From the NCBI RefSeq assembly GCF_003994335.1, contig NZ_PNQZ01000064.1, forward strand, positions 1 through 64,000: 64,000 bases of DNA, given 5' to 3'. The translations under genes and the position numbers were made by a program. The DNA comes from Asaia sp. W19. Lineage in GTDB: Bacteria; Pseudomonadota; Alphaproteobacteria; Acetobacterales; Acetobacteraceae. A model generated the notes under the pieces. That model saw only the letters and a program-made list of their open reading frames with translations. It was not told the DNA's origin and did not search any database. Of the stretch, positions 1-11,523 are shown piece after piece. Positions within the stretch are counted from its first letter, which is position 1. Every line of letters begins with the position of its first letter.

Positions 1-576
1 ACCCCCGCCATTCTGATCGTCGCTGACAATCTTGATCTCGGGATATTTGGCGAGAACTTCCTTGCAGCCCTTCACGCGATCGATGATCGACGAGACCTGC
101 GGACCGTTTTCGATCGCCACCTCGCCTTTACCATCCAGCTTCTTGGCAAGGTATTCGCATGAGATGCGTCCCGCCGCGACGTTATCGGTCTGCACCGTTC
201 CATCCACACCGGCCGAGGCGACGTCCACTGCGATGACGGTAGCGCCAGCTTTCTGAACGCGCTTGACCGCAGGCATCACGGCCTGGGGGTCCACCCCATT
301 CAGCAGAATCAGGTTCACACCGGAAGTGACGAAACTGTCCATCTGCGAGAATTGCTTGTTGAGATCGTAATCCGCAGAAAGCGCATTGATGCTGGCACTC
401 GGGGCCACGCTCTTGAGCTGCGTGGTAGCACCTTTCACCAGCGCGACGAAATACGGGTTTCCGAGCGATCCGACTGAGACGCCCACATTGCTGATGCCAT
501 CGGCCCGAGCCGCCGGGGCAGTGAGAACAGTGGAAAGGGCGAGCGCGCCGAGGAAGAATTTTGTGCGAGTGATCAT
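1..576 (-). CDS. Sugar ABC transporter periplasmic binding protein (RbsB-like), 3' end cut by window
   Basis: Ligand-binding component of a ribose/xylose-type ABC importer, acting in the periplasm. The 192 visible codons begin with a Sec signal peptide (MITRTKFFLGALALSTVLTA, cleavage likely after PAARA). The mature part has the peripla_BP_4 pattern: a first strand ending GSLGNPYFVALVKG, then DYDLNKQFSQMDSF, a hinge-side LILLNGVDP segment, and VDVASAGVDGTVQTDN, which resembles the D-ribose-binding protein. It is the last gene of an operon read ATPase, permease, binding protein, separated from the permease by about 135 bases of GC-rich sequence. The ATG at 576 was chosen because it gives the signal peptide; the ribosome site in front of it is weak. 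The exact sugar cannot be told. The C-terminal third lies outside the window. Confidence 0.88.
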   Translation of the reverse strand, partial: MITRTKFFLGALALSTVLTAPAARADGISNVGVSVGSLGNPYFVALVKGATTQLKSVAPSASINALSADYDLNKQFSQMDSFVTSGVNLILLNGVDPQAVMPAVKRVQKAGATVIAVDVASAGVDGTVQTDNVAAGRISCEYLAKKLDGKGEVAIENGPQVSSIIDRVKGCKEVLAKYPEIKIVSDDQNGGG

Positions 577-710
577 CTTGAGACATCCGAAACGGAAGAA
601 AGACAAACTAGGTGAGCGTTTGACCCGGGGCGAAGGGACAATGGCCCCGGGGGTGAGCCCCTGAGAGGCCCACCTTGGGAGGCCCGGGCAGACCCCGGGG
701 GAGCGCAGTG

Positions 711-1730
711 TCAGGTGCGCGCCGTCGGTGCCCGGAAGCGGTCGAGTGCCACGGCCACAATGATGACCAGACCCTTGACGATGAACTGCCAGATATCCGA
801 CACTCCGATGAGAATGAGGCCATTAGTGAGCACGGCGATCAGGAGCGCCCCGACGAGCGTGCCCCAGATCGAGCCGATCCCCCCGACAAAGGACGTGCCG
901 CCCAGAATGACCGCGGCGATGGCATCGAGCTCATAGGACTGACCAAGCTGCAGGCCATTTGCCGCGTAAAGGCGGGCAGAGGACATGACGGCGCCAAGCC
1001 CTGCGAGCAGACCCGAAGCCGCGTAAACGAACATCAGGACAAGCCCGACGCGAATACCGGCCAGGCGCGCAGCGGAGGGGTTGCCGCCGATGGCGTAGAT
1101 ATGCACGCCCAGAACCGTACGACGCAGGATGAACCAGCTCGCCACGACCACAGCAAAAGCGATGACCGCAAGCCAGGGAATGGTGAAGGTCGAGGTGATC
1201 GCGATGCCATCATTGCCGATCCAGGCGAAGGAAAGATCGGGATTGAAAATCGTGCGGTCATTGCCCATGAGCCGGGCGAGCCCTCGTACGGCGGTCAATG
1301 TACCCAGCGTCACGATGAAGGGCGGAATCTTGACCCCCGCAATCAGTGCGCCGTTGAATACGCCGATCAGCAGACCTGCGCCGAGACAAGCCGGCACAGC
1401 CAGCCAGGCCAGATGGGGCAGTAGCGAGACAATCAGGCCGCACATGGCTGCGAAAGCCAGAATGGAGCCGACCGACAGATCGATACCGCCCGTTAGGATG
1501 ACGAAGGTCATGCCCGAGGCCAGCACGGTATTGATGGATGCCTGCTGGGCAATGATCGAGAGATTCTGGCCCGACAGGAACCGATGCCCGCCGAGAAAAT
1601 GAAAGCCCAGCGCCAGAAGGATCAGAACGGGCAGCATGCCAGCTGCCTGCATGATGCTGCGTGTGGTTGCGCGCGCGTTCAGCTGGGCGGCTGGTGAGGC
1701 CGCCACCGCCGGGTTGAGAGTATTGCTCAT
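711..1730 (-). CDS. Sugar ABC transporter permease (RbsC-like)
   Basis: Inner-membrane channel subunit of the ribose-type importer. The 339 residues contain about ten hydrophobic segments and the hallmarks of the BPD_transp_2 family: GGIDLSVGSILAF near residue 80, GVFNGALIAGVKIPPFIVTLGT near 125-145, and an EAA-like loop with AIAAVILGGTSFVGGIGS near 270. Its length matches E. coli RbsC (about 320) with a short N-terminal extension. It lies 12 bases downstream of the ATPase gene and is followed by the binding-protein gene. No substrate can be assigned from sequence alone; ribose, xylose or a sugar alcohol are all possible in acetic acid bacteria. Confidence 0.9.
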   Translation of the reverse strand: MSNTLNPAVAASPAAQLNARATTRSIMQAAGMLPVLILLALGFHFLGGHRFLSGQNLSIIAQQASINTVLASGMTFVILTGGIDLSVGSILAFAAMCGLIVSLLPHLAWLAVPACLGAGLLIGVFNGALIAGVKIPPFIVTLGTLTAVRGLARLMGNDRTIFNPDLSFAWIGNDGIAITSTFTIPWLAVIAFAVVVASWFILRRTVLGVHIYAIGGNPSAARLAGIRVGLVLMFVYAASGLLAGLGAVMSSARLYAANGLQLGQSYELDAIAAVILGGTSFVGGIGSIWGTLVGALLIAVLTNGLILIGVSDIWQFIVKGLVIIVAVALDRFRAPTART

Positions 1731-1742
1731 TGACGTGATATC

Positions 1743-3299
1743 CTAGGCGGCGATTGGCGAAGGGGAGGCAAGCCCGACAGCAAGAGACATGATGGCCTCC
1801 TGCGTGATCGCACTGCCTTCGAGTTCACCCGTGAGATGACCCTCGCGCATGACGAGAACGCGGTCACTCACGCCAATGATCTCGGCCATTTCGCTTGAAA
1901 TGACGATGATCCCCAGCCCCTGCGCCGCCAGATCATTGATGATGCGATAGATTTCGGTCTTTGCCCCGATATCGACGCCACGCGTCGGCTCATCGAGGAT
2001 CAGCACCTTGGGCCCTGTTTCGAGCAGACGGCCCAGCAGGACCTTCTGCTGGTTTCCGCCGGAGAGTCCACCAACATTGGTGAGCATGTTCTGCGCCTTG
2101 ATGCGCAGGGCAGAGAACGAGCCCGTTGCACGGGTGCGCCCCTTCGTCTGGTCGAGCACGCCCATTCGGGAGTCACGCTCGACCACACCCAGATTGATGT
2201 TGCCGCTGCAGGACATGTCGAGAAAGAGACCGAGCGACTTACGGTCTTCAGTCAGATAGGCAATGCCTGCTGCGAGCGCGTCGCGCGGCGAGCGGATCTC
2301 GATTTTTTTCCCATCGAGTAAAACACTGCCGCCCGTTTTGGGGTCTGCCCCGAAGATAAGCCGGGCGAGTTCCGTACGCCCTGCCCCGACCAGACCGGCA
2401 ATTCCCAGCACCTCGCCCGGACGAAGCGCGAAGCTTGTCGGCTGGACGCGCCGGCCATCTGTCAGGCCCTCGACCTGCATAATCGGGGCCGCATCGCGGC
2501 GGACGTGATTACCGTCCTTTTCATAGAAGCTCGACAGATCACGCCCGACCATCATGCTGACGATCCGCGCCGAGGAAAGCTCATGTTTCTCGAGCGTCCC
2601 GACATGGGCGCCGTCGCGCAGTACCGACACGCGATCGGCCAGTTCGTCGATCTCATCCATGCGGTGGCTGATATAGATGAGCGCCAGACCCTTCGCGCGA
2701 AGCTGGCGGATCAGAGCGAAGAGCCGGTCGGTTTCACGGGCCGAAAGCGCCGTGGTGGGCTCATCAAGCACCAGAATGCGTGCATCGCGGTGCAGGGCAC
2801 GGGCGATCTCGACGAGCTGCTGCTCCGCGACCGACATAGTTGACAGGCGATCTTCCGGGCCAAAAGGCGCACCGAGCTCCTTCAAAAGGTCCCGGCAGGC
2901 CTCGTTCATGGCGGCACGATCAATCATGCCGTTGCGACGCAGCTCCGAGCCCAGATGGATGTTTTCGGCTACCGTCAGGTTCGGCGCGAGGGCCAGTTCC
3001 TGATAAATGATCCCGATACCCAGCGCCCGTGCAGAGGCCGGGTTGGTGATTTTCTGGACCTCACCGGCAATGCGGATTTCACCGCCAGGATCGGCTGTAT
3101 AGGCGCCCGAGAGGATCTTCATCAGGGTGGACTTGCCCGCCCCGTTCTCACCCATCAGCGCCAGAATTTCACCGCCATAGGCGATGAGGGAAACATCCTT
3201 GAGAACACGCACCCCGGAGAATGTTTTGGAAATACCCTCGACATGCAGGAGCGGCGTTCCGTCCTGCGTGTCACACAACGTGTGTTGGGCCAGAGTCAT
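1743..3299 (-). CDS. Sugar ABC transporter ATP-binding protein (RbsA-like, two NBDs)
   Basis: Cytoplasmic ATPase that powers the sugar importer. The 518 residues hold two tandem nucleotide-binding domains, as in RbsA/XylG/MglA. Domain 1 has Walker [10 protein letters not shown] (about residue 50), a signature-like [15 protein letters not shown] and Walker [12 protein letters not shown]. Domain 2 has a degenerate Walker A ([11 protein letters not shown]), the signature [13 protein letters not shown] and Walker [13 protein letters not shown]. This asymmetry is normal for the family. The start is supported by GGGAG nine bases upstream. It is the first gene of the operon; the 234 bases ahead of it include a very AT-rich block (about 3380-3440) that probably carries the promoter. 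Confidence 0.93.
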   Translation of the reverse strand: MTLAQHTLCDTQDGTPLLHVEGISKTFSGVRVLKDVSLIAYGGEILALMGENGAGKSTLMKILSGAYTADPGGEIRIAGEVQKITNPASARALGIGIIYQELALAPNLTVAENIHLGSELRRNGMIDRAAMNEACRDLLKELGAPFGPEDRLSTMSVAEQQLVEIARALHRDARILVLDEPTTALSARETDRLFALIRQLRAKGLALIYISHRMDEIDELADRVSVLRDGAHVGTLEKHELSSARIVSMMVGRDLSSFYEKDGNHVRRDAAPIMQVEGLTDGRRVQPTSFALRPGEVLGIAGLVGAGRTELARLIFGADPKTGGSVLLDGKKIEIRSPRDALAAGIAYLTEDRKSLGLFLDMSCSGNINLGVVERDSRMGVLDQTKGRTRATGSFSALRIKAQNMLTNVGGLSGGNQQKVLLGRLLETGPKVLILDEPTRGVDIGAKTEIYRIINDLAAQGLGIIVISSEMAEIIGVSDRVLVMREGHLTGELEGSAITQEAIMSLAVGLASPSPIAA

Positions 3300-3533
3300 G
3301 GGACCAGTCTCCCGATTTGCGCCTGAAGCAGCGGGGAAAACTTGCTTGGTCCCCTTCTGCCGAAATCGAGAGAAGCAGATATTTTGTTAAATTTATATAA
3401 TGTTTTTGCAATCTTTAATTAAGTAACGGAGACGTGATAGTTAATTCGCGTCCATGTTGATCGCATCCCATCAAAGCCGCGCAATGCGCGTCCGTACCCT
3501 CTCCCTCGCCGAGCCCCGGAGCGAATCGAACCA

Positions 3534-4121
3534 TCAATCAGCTGAGTTCCTCCCCCCGGAATCGAGCGCTTTAGCAAGGAAACCTTCAACGTTTTCGAAA
3601 CCCTCGGCCGCGATCATCGGAGACAGCATTCCGTCTATGGCAAGCATAGCCAGGCCATGGACCCTTCCCCATAGCCCAGCCATACGCGCCGCTCCGCCTT
3701 CAATCCCCCCTGTCGCCGGGTCTAAGCCCTGCGCGAGGCCACGCAGGGCCTCGAAGGCGGCCTGCGAGGCCGATTGCAGGACCTCACTGCTCTCCAGAAG
3801 CAGGGCACGCCGGAACATGAGCTGGAAGAGGTTCGGATTGGCGATGGCGAAACGAATATAAGCCATACCAGCCTCATGCGCGGTTGAGGCCTTACCCAGT
3901 GCGAGCGCCAACTCCCGATATCCCTGTGCAGCGAGGGCCGCCCGAAGCCCGGCCAGACTGCCATAATGCGGCACCGCAGCCGTTGCCGAGACACCCGCCC
4001 TGCGGGTGACGGCGCGCAGGCTCAGCGCCTCCAACCCGCCGGTCGCGAGCAGAGCACGCCCTGCCTCAAGAAGCGCATTGGCGAGGTCGCCATGATGATA
4101 GGAGGAAGATGGGTCGTTCAT
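3534..4121 (-). CDS. TetR/AcrR-family transcriptional regulator
   Basis: A 195-residue DNA-binding repressor. The N-terminus has the YHHGDLANALLEAGR sequence and helix-turn-helix (LSLRAVTRRAGVSATAAVPHYGS, residues about 38-60) of the TetR subgroup with a WHG-type C-terminal domain. The C-terminal half is all-helical and would hold the ligand pocket and dimer interface. It is divergent from a membrane-protein gene, with 110 bases between them that contain two near-identical 19-base elements, the likely operators. That arrangement suggests autoregulation and control of the neighbour (inference). The ligand is unknown. Confidence 0.9.
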   Translation of the reverse strand: MNDPSSSYHHGDLANALLEAGRALLATGGLEALSLRAVTRRAGVSATAAVPHYGSLAGLRAALAAQGYRELALALGKASTAHEAGMAYIRFAIANPNLFQLMFRRALLLESSEVLQSASQAAFEALRGLAQGLDPATGGIEGGAARMAGLWGRVHGLAMLAIDGMLSPMIAAEGFENVEGFLAKALDSGGRNSAD

Positions 4122-4142
4122 GGTGCCTCACGGAGTTCCTGC

Positions 4143-4205
4143 CAATCTTTACAATAAAAAGTTTGACTCCGCCATGATCTGAGCGGCAATCTTTACGGTG
4201 AAAAG
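4143..4205. promoter_or_regulatory. Paired operator-like direct repeats in tetR divergent promoter
   Basis: Two copies of a 19-base element, CAATCTTTACAATAAAAAG (4143-4161) and CAATCTTTACGGTGAAAAG (4187-4205), match at 16 of 19 positions and start 44 bases apart. The second copy is itself partly palindromic (CTTTaCggTGAAAaG). They fill the short gap between the divergent tetR and membrane-protein genes, the expected location of TetR-family operators. Binding is inferred from position and repeat structure only. Confidence 0.6.
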
Positions 4206-4231
4206 ATACCAAAGCTGATTGAGGTACCCCT

Positions 4232-4834
4232 ATGAGTTTCTCGTCCCGTCTCTCTCGCCTGCCACTCCGGGCAATCGTGCAGGAATTTGGTGGCCTCGCG
4301 CTTGTATGGGTTGGCGAGATGGCGGGGCTTGAGGCCTACGCCTTGCCTGCCAGTCTTGCGTTTGTGGGGGTGAGCGCTCTTCGTCGCTATCGTCGAGGCG
4401 CGGGGTTCCCTCCGCCTTGGGTTGCACTCAACGGTGGCGCGATCGGCTTCGGGCTTGCGAGTATCCTGCTCCGAGACAGGATGAGCCCTGATTACTTCGC
4501 CGCGTTCTGTGCCGCCATGATGGCGGGTTTATTCCTCTGGGGGAGCTTCTGGCGCATCTCCCTGATCGAACATCTGGCGCGGCAACGCGGAGGGGACGCG
4601 ATGCAAGACCGTACCGAAGCACCGGGTATCGACCGCTTTTTCAGATTCTACACGCGCATATGGGGAGCGTTTTTCGCGGTGCGTGCCCTCGTCTTCATCG
4701 ACATGGCGCGCATGCCTGCCCATCACGGGCCCGAGGCCTTTGTTCTCCGGCTCAGCCTTGTCTTCATGATTGCAGCGAGCTTCTTCGGGCCTTCTCTCTA
4801 TCGGCTCCATCGCGCCTGTCAGAGCACGAGATGA
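4232..4834 (+). CDS. Predicted inner-membrane protein, function unknown
   Basis: A 200-residue protein with about five to six hydrophobic segments: residues 18-35, 38-48, 65-80, 90-110, 145-160 and 170-190. Short basic loops include LRRYRRG and LIEHLARQRGG. No conserved catalytic motif or named family was recognised; the spacing loosely recalls small YciB/septation-type membrane proteins, but this is not strong enough to assert. It is a single gene, divergent from a TetR regulator and sharing its operator region, so it is the most obvious target of that regulator (inference). An efflux or envelope-stress role would fit but is unproven. Confidence 0.7.
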   Translation: MSFSSRLSRLPLRAIVQEFGGLALVWVGEMAGLEAYALPASLAFVGVSALRRYRRGAGFPPPWVALNGGAIGFGLASILLRDRMSPDYFAAFCAAMMAGLFLWGSFWRISLIEHLARQRGGDAMQDRTEAPGIDRFFRFYTRIWGAFFAVRALVFIDMARMPAHHGPEAFVLRLSLVFMIAASFFGPSLYRLHRACQSTR

Positions 4835-4902
4835 CGCCTTATCCTTGAGAGGGGCGCCGCACCTCTCCTCCCCGTACGCTTCGAAGCGCCAACAGAAAAC
4901 GA

Positions 4903-4932
4903 AAAAAGCCGCCCCGAGGGGCGGCTTTTCCA
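4903..4932 (-). terminator. Rho-independent terminator of fusA (probably bidirectional)
   Basis: Read on the minus strand, GCCGCCCC-TC-GGGGCGGC is followed by TTTTTT. It lies just after the fusA stop codon and serves that gene. On the plus strand the same hairpin is followed by TTTTCC and could also stop transcription of the convergent membrane-protein gene. Confidence 0.9.
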
Positions 4933-4956
4933 TGTTCTGAGACCGAGCCCGAAGGA

Positions 4957-7062
<2,106 letters not shown>

Positions 7063-7322
7063 GGGATACCTCCAGAATGCGATGAAAGGTGCTTCAGGCC
7101 GCCCCGAAACACCTTTGCCGTGGCCGTCACAGATCGACGCGCTATGCCAGAATATTCCCGGTGGTATGCCCTTCGGGAAGCTTGGGGAAGACGTCGAAGC
7201 CGGATCGACCAAGTCGGGCCTTGTGATCGAGTGGCTGAATGAAACAACCCGACCACGTTTTCAAGGCCAATTGTGTTGCTGCCTGCCTTTTCCGCCGGGG
7301 CGTCAGGCTGGCGCCGTCAGAC

Positions 7323-7625
7323 TCAAGCGGTCTGAGCGGCCTTGCTTTCTTGAGCGCGCAGGATGCGGCGCTTGATGACCTGAGCTTCAACCGGGAGCTT
7401 GCGGTTCGGCGTGCTGATCAGGAACGAGTCCAGGCCGCCATTATGCTCGACCGTACGGATACCCTGGGTGGAGAGACGCAGACGAACGCCCGTGCCCAGA
7501 ATGTCGGACAGAAGGGTGATTTCCTGCAGGTTGGGCAGGAAACGACGACGGGTCTTGTTGTTGGCGTGGCTGACGTTGTTGCCCGTCAGCACACCCTTGC
7601 CCGTGATTTGGCAGCGGCGTGACAT
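7323..7625 (-). CDS. rpmB: 50S ribosomal protein L28
   Basis: Large-subunit ribosomal protein of 100 residues. It starts [20 protein letters not shown], the standard L28 N-terminus, followed by [12 protein letters not shown] and the conserved [19 protein letters not shown]. The open frame extends 50 codons further upstream, but the family pattern fixes the start at 7625. It lacks the CxxC zinc ribbon seen in some bacterial L28 proteins. It stands alone, as is usual for rpmB in alphaproteobacteria. Confidence 0.96.
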   Translation of the reverse strand: MSRRCQITGKGVLTGNNVSHANNKTRRRFLPNLQEITLLSDILGTGVRLRLSTQGIRTVEHNGGLDSFLISTPNRKLPVEAQVIKRRILRAQESKAAQTA

Positions 7626-7744
7626 GGACTTGATCCTCGGTAGTAATATGATCGCCGAGACCACTCCCGGCATACGACGATGCGTTAAGGCGCGGCTTAT
7701 GACGGAGCCCCCCGCTCCCGTCAAGCCGAAAGCGTCGCAAACTG

Positions 7745-8089
7745 TCATTCGCCGTCTGAAAAGGCGTCCGCACAAAGCAGTTCACCCGTGCGGATGCTGT
7801 CGATTGCGGTTTGCAGCATCCGCACCATCGTTTCGGCATCGGTGGTCCGGGCGAGCACGCCCAGCGAACCGCCGAGCAATGCCGAGGCGATCAGTTCGGT
7901 CGGCAGGTTCTGCTCCACAAGATAGCCGATTGCCTTGTCGATCACGGCGCCGCACTGACGCAGTTCTTCGGGGATCTCGACGGCATCAGGGTCGTCAGAG
8001 AGCTCATGAGCCGCCTGATCCCGGATTTCCGCCTCGATATTCTGGTCGGGATGGAAGTCCTGGGCGAGGTCTTCGGCCGGCTTGGTCAT
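7745..8089 (-). CDS. Small acidic cytoplasmic protein, function unknown
   Basis: A 114-residue soluble protein, strongly acidic at the N-terminus (residues 1-45, rich in D and E, e.g. [19 protein letters not shown]), followed by a helical, more hydrophobic half ([25 protein letters not shown]). The start at 8089 is supported by GAGGAG nine bases upstream; the frame is open further upstream but without family support. There is no signal peptide, membrane segment or known motif. The helical half looks like the dimeric helical proteins common as conserved hypotheticals in alphaproteobacteria. It lies between rpmB and an Atm1-like exporter, all on the minus strand. Confidence 0.7.
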   Translation of the reverse strand: MTKPAEDLAQDFHPDQNIEAEIRDQAAHELSDDPDAVEIPEELRQCGAVIDKAIGYLVEQNLPTELIASALLGGSLGVLARTTDAETMVRMLQTAIDSIRTGELLCADAFSDGE

Positions 8090-8190
8090 GAGAGTTCTCC
8101 TCTTGAATTGGGAATGCGCGCGGCAGGCGGTCTGGTGACCAGCCGGACGCGCATCATCGAGCAACAGTTAGGGAAGCACTGGCGAGAAAA

Positions 8191-9972
8191 CTAGGTCGCT
8201 GCGGTGGATTGATGGGTCACCATCTCGAAATAGGCTCCATGTTGCGCCATCAGCGCCTCATGGGTGCCCTGCTCGACGATGCGCCCGGACTCGATCACCA
8301 GAATCCGTGTTGCGTGCCGTATGGTCGATAATCTGTGGGCTATGGCGATCGTGGTCTGGCGGGAAGTCACCTGACGCAAGGCCTCCATAAGCCGCAGCTC
8401 GGTGCCGGTATCCAGCGCGCTCGTCGCCTCGTCCAGCAGAAGCAGCCGTGGCTTGCGCAGAATGATGCGCGCCAGAGCAATACGCTGACGCTCTCCACCC
8501 GAAAGCTTGAGGCCACGCTCGCCAACCAGCGTTTCATACCCTTCCTCAAGGCCGTCGATGAAATCATGAATCTGGGCCAGACGCGCGGCCTCTTCGATCT
8601 CCTCCTGAGTAGCCTCCAGATGACCATAGGCGATGTTGTAGCCGATCGTATCATTGAAGAGCTGCGTGTCCTGCGGGACCACGCCGATCATGCGATGCAG
8701 ATCGACAGGAGCGAGGGTCGTCAGGTCCTGCCCATCCAGCAGGATAGAGCCTGAACGCGGCGCATAAGCCCCAAGGATGAGCCGGGCTATGGTTGATTTT
8801 CCTGCCCCGGTCGGGCCGACAAGCGCAAGCGTCTCGCCCGGCCCGGCATCGAAGGAAAGGGTGTGCAGGATTTCGCGCCCGTCATAATCGAAACTGACAT
8901 CGCGAAACGAGAGCGAGGCAGGCTCGATCCCTGCCGGAGCGCTGCCAGTATCCCTGCCCTCCCCGCCCCGGGGCGTCTCGTCCATCAGCTCGGTCAGGTG
9001 CTCCAGATCGACGCAGGCATTGCGCCACCCCGCATAGACGAGGTTGAGCGAGATGATGGCCTGATAAAGCGTGCGCAAATAGGTCCCGATCAGCACGAAG
9101 GCCGCAACATCCAGTCTTCCGGCCGCCAGATCGCGCGCCGCCATGAGGAACAGGGCAAGCGTTGCCAGCGCGATCATGGCGTTCTGACTGACCGAGGACA
9201 GACCGGCGACAAAGGTCATGCGCAGACTGGCCTTTTCCTGCGCGCGCCGCGCGCGCTCATAGCGCGCATATTCATGGGGCTCATTGGCGAAATGGCGCAC
9301 GGATTCGAAATTGAGCAGGGAATCGAGCAGGAAGTGCTGCGCGCGGCCATTGGCCTCATTGCGTTGTCGCCGCGCTCTGACCCGTTGGCGCACGAACCAT
9401 TGCGCGAGGGCGATATAGCTCACGAGCGCTACAGCAATGACTGCCGCATATCGTGGACCAAGGAAATGGAACACGACGGCAATGGTCAAACCCGTATCCA
9501 GCACGGCTGGCAGCACATTGAAGAGCGCCAGACGCAACAACGTGTCTGCGGCCTCAGAGCCGCGCTCGATGGCGCGTGTGAGGGCGCCTGTCTGCCTGTC
9601 ACGATGAAAGCGATAGGGCAGATCGAGCAGGTGCCTGAAGGCCTCCTGTGCCGTCAGCGCCTGGAGCCGCTGTCCAACCGGCTGATACACCAGTTCCTGC
9701 AACGCCGAGAAAACGCTCCGGAAGAAAATCAGCCCGGCATAGGACAGGATCAGCATAACAGGCACGACCACCCGCAGATCCGGCACCGAAAAATGCGCGA
9801 CCAGTCGGCTGAACATGTAGGGTGTGGCCAGAATGCAGAGCCGCTCCCCCAAAAGCAGCAACAGCGTCAGGCCCATGCCGATGCGGAAAAAGCGGATGTC
9901 ATGTGACAGGACGAGACGCCAGGCCCGGACGAGGCTGGTGACAGCGAGAGGCAAACGCCAGGAGAAGGACAT
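8191..9972 (-). CDS. Atm1-type ABC exporter (fused membrane and ATPase domains)
   Basis: Half-transporter of 593 residues that would homodimerise in the inner membrane. The first 320 residues form a six-helix exporter domain; LNFESVRHFANEPHEYARY (about 225-245) is the region that in Atm1/HMT1 proteins lines the glutathione-binding site. The ATPase domain has Walker A GPTGAGKST, signature LSGGERQRIALAR and Walker B LLLLDEATSALD. Atm1 proteins move glutathione-linked compounds and are tied to Fe-S cluster maturation and metal detoxification; that role is inferred by family. The gene is divergent from the Nudix gene, with 89 bases between them. Confidence 0.88.
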   Translation of the reverse strand: MSFSWRLPLAVTSLVRAWRLVLSHDIRFFRIGMGLTLLLLLGERLCILATPYMFSRLVAHFSVPDLRVVVPVMLILSYAGLIFFRSVFSALQELVYQPVGQRLQALTAQEAFRHLLDLPYRFHRDRQTGALTRAIERGSEAADTLLRLALFNVLPAVLDTGLTIAVVFHFLGPRYAAVIAVALVSYIALAQWFVRQRVRARRQRNEANGRAQHFLLDSLLNFESVRHFANEPHEYARYERARRAQEKASLRMTFVAGLSSVSQNAMIALATLALFLMAARDLAAGRLDVAAFVLIGTYLRTLYQAIISLNLVYAGWRNACVDLEHLTELMDETPRGGEGRDTGSAPAGIEPASLSFRDVSFDYDGREILHTLSFDAGPGETLALVGPTGAGKSTIARLILGAYAPRSGSILLDGQDLTTLAPVDLHRMIGVVPQDTQLFNDTIGYNIAYGHLEATQEEIEEAARLAQIHDFIDGLEEGYETLVGERGLKLSGGERQRIALARIILRKPRLLLLDEATSALDTGTELRLMEALRQVTSRQTTIAIAHRLSTIRHATRILVIESGRIVEQGTHEALMAQHGAYFEMVTHQSTAAT

Positions 9973-10061
9973 GAGTCCAAATTGTGGTGTGCGTCAGCGT
10001 TTTGCAATCGCCTCCTGTTACGCGATATCGTTGCCCCTCAGAGTAGAGAGTACCGCCCTCC

Positions 10062-10886
10062 ATGCACGACAATCGCCTTGCCCCGTTTCTGGCCCATATC
10101 AGGCAGTGCAAGACTGCCATTCTCCCCGGGGACAGACGCCTTTTTCGGGCGGGGGAAACGCCATTCGGGCTGGTCGATCCCCGCGCCTTCGCGGCCCTGA
10201 CGGAGCTTGGTCTGGCTCAGGGGGAGGAGTTCCGCATCGAGGACGGCACAAAGCTTGTCGGGCTGGGCGTTACCCTCGCCGAGCGCGGGCTCTATCGGCC
10301 TCATGACGAACTCTTCGACGTATTCGACAACCAGGGGAAGGTGATCGGCCAGATCGATCGTGGCGCCCTGCCCCTGCTGGGCTGCACCGCCGCCGGTGTG
10401 CATCTGAACGGGCTGGTGCAGAAAGATGGCCAATGCCTCATCTGGATGGGCCATCGCGCTGCGAACAAGCGCCTCGACCCGGGCAAACTCGACCATCTGG
10501 CGGCAGGGGGCATCTGCACAGGCCTCACCCCTATGGAAGCGCTTATCAAGGAGTCGGGGGAGGAAGCCGCTATTCCGCCCAAGCTCGCGGCACAGGCCCA
10601 ACCCGTCGCGACCCTGCGCTACGCCATGGCACGGCCCGAAGGCCTGCGCCAGGACACGCTCTACTGCTACGATCTGCTCCTGCCAACCGAGTTCGTCCCG
10701 CAGCCGGTGGATGGAGAAGTGGCCTTTTTCGAGCTCATGGCGCTCGAACAGGTCTTTGCTCTGGTACGCGACACGAACGACATCAAATTCAACGTCAATC
10801 TCGTGCTGATCGACCTCTTCCTGCGCCATGGGCTTTTCACGCCCGATGAGAGCACGATCCTGCGTGCGGCGCTCGATCGCCAGTGA
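10062..10886 (+). CDS. Nudix hydrolase with N-terminal DUF4743 (Tnr3-like)
   Basis: A 274-residue cytoplasmic hydrolase of nucleoside-diphosphate-linked compounds. Residues 1-115 match the DUF4743 domain found ahead of Nudix domains in yeast Tnr3/YJR142W-type proteins. The Nudix box lies around residue 150-175 (GGICTGLTPMEALIKESGEEAA). It deviates from the consensus G-x5-E-x7-RE-x-EE by L for the first E and K for R, but keeps the catalytic EE pair. Yeast relatives act on damaged thiamine diphosphate (established for Tnr3-type enzymes); the same repair role here is inference. Its stop overlaps the start of the next gene (GTGA), so the two are probably co-translated. Confidence 0.85.
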   Translation: MHDNRLAPFLAHIRQCKTAILPGDRRLFRAGETPFGLVDPRAFAALTELGLAQGEEFRIEDGTKLVGLGVTLAERGLYRPHDELFDVFDNQGKVIGQIDRGALPLLGCTAAGVHLNGLVQKDGQCLIWMGHRAANKRLDPGKLDHLAAGGICTGLTPMEALIKESGEEAAIPPKLAAQAQPVATLRYAMARPEGLRQDTLYCYDLLLPTEFVPQPVDGEVAFFELMALEQVFALVRDTNDIKFNVNLVLIDLFLRHGLFTPDESTILRAALDRQ

Positions 10887-11347
10887 GACCTCTGTCCTTG
10901 CATCGGATTCTTCCTCCCAGCCTCGCGCTGATTCTCGGAGTCACGCTGCTTGCGATTTCGGGATGTGCGACCGCACCGGCTCCCGCGCCGCAGGAAAGGA
11001 TACTCTGCAAGGCGATTGCGGGTGCCCCCTCGGAATCCATCACCCTTGCTTTCGGTCTCTCGCTTCCTGGAGGAGGCGAGATCACGGAGGCCGACTGGAA
11101 GGATTTCCTCGCGCGCGAGGTGACGCCTGACTTCCCTGCCGGCCTTTCGGTTACGGAAGTGCGTGGACAATGGCAGGATACGCCCGCGTCACCGATCATC
11201 CACGAACGCGCGCGACTGGTATGGATCATCGCGCCTTCTGGTCCCGGTCTGGGCGCGAAGCTGACGGCCATACGCAACGCCTATAAAAAACGGTTCAACC
11301 AGAGTTCCGTCGCCGCGTTCATCCACTCTGGCTGCGCCTCCTTTTAG
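10883..11347 (+). CDS. DUF3574 lipoprotein
   Basis: A 154-residue predicted lipoprotein. The N-terminus has a basic start, a hydrophobic stretch and the lipobox LAISGC (Cys about residue 31). The mature part carries the DUF3574 pattern FGLSLPGGGEITEADWKDFLAREVTPDFPAG, then VRGQWQD and ERARLVWI. The family has no established biochemical function. The GTG start overlaps the Nudix stop codon by four bases. A link between a cytoplasmic Nudix enzyme and an envelope lipoprotein is not obvious; the coupling may only set expression level. Confidence 0.82.
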   Translation: MRPLSLHRILPPSLALILGVTLLAISGCATAPAPAPQERILCKAIAGAPSESITLAFGLSLPGGGEITEADWKDFLAREVTPDFPAGLSVTEVRGQWQDTPASPIIHERARLVWIIAPSGPGLGAKLTAIRNAYKKRFNQSSVAAFIHSGCASF

Positions 11348-11523
11348 GCGTATCCTGCACCCTAGAGTGGACTGGCATGTTGACGCGCGACCGTAACTTG
11401 CCAGAAATGAGAATCGCCCTCCTGATGTGATCAGGATTTACAGGAAAACAGGCAGCGTCTCCGGAACCGCGAAGCGTCATTTCACGACGGTCGGAGCGGG
11501 CGATGCTGGCCCCGAGGAACATG

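Noticed and set aside
675..1424. Long plus-strand frame across the sugar permease gene
   Set aside because: Antisense shadow of a well-supported permease; no motifs.
8863..9906. 347-codon plus-strand frame over the ABC exporter
   Set aside because: Antisense to a clear Atm1-type gene; low-complexity product.
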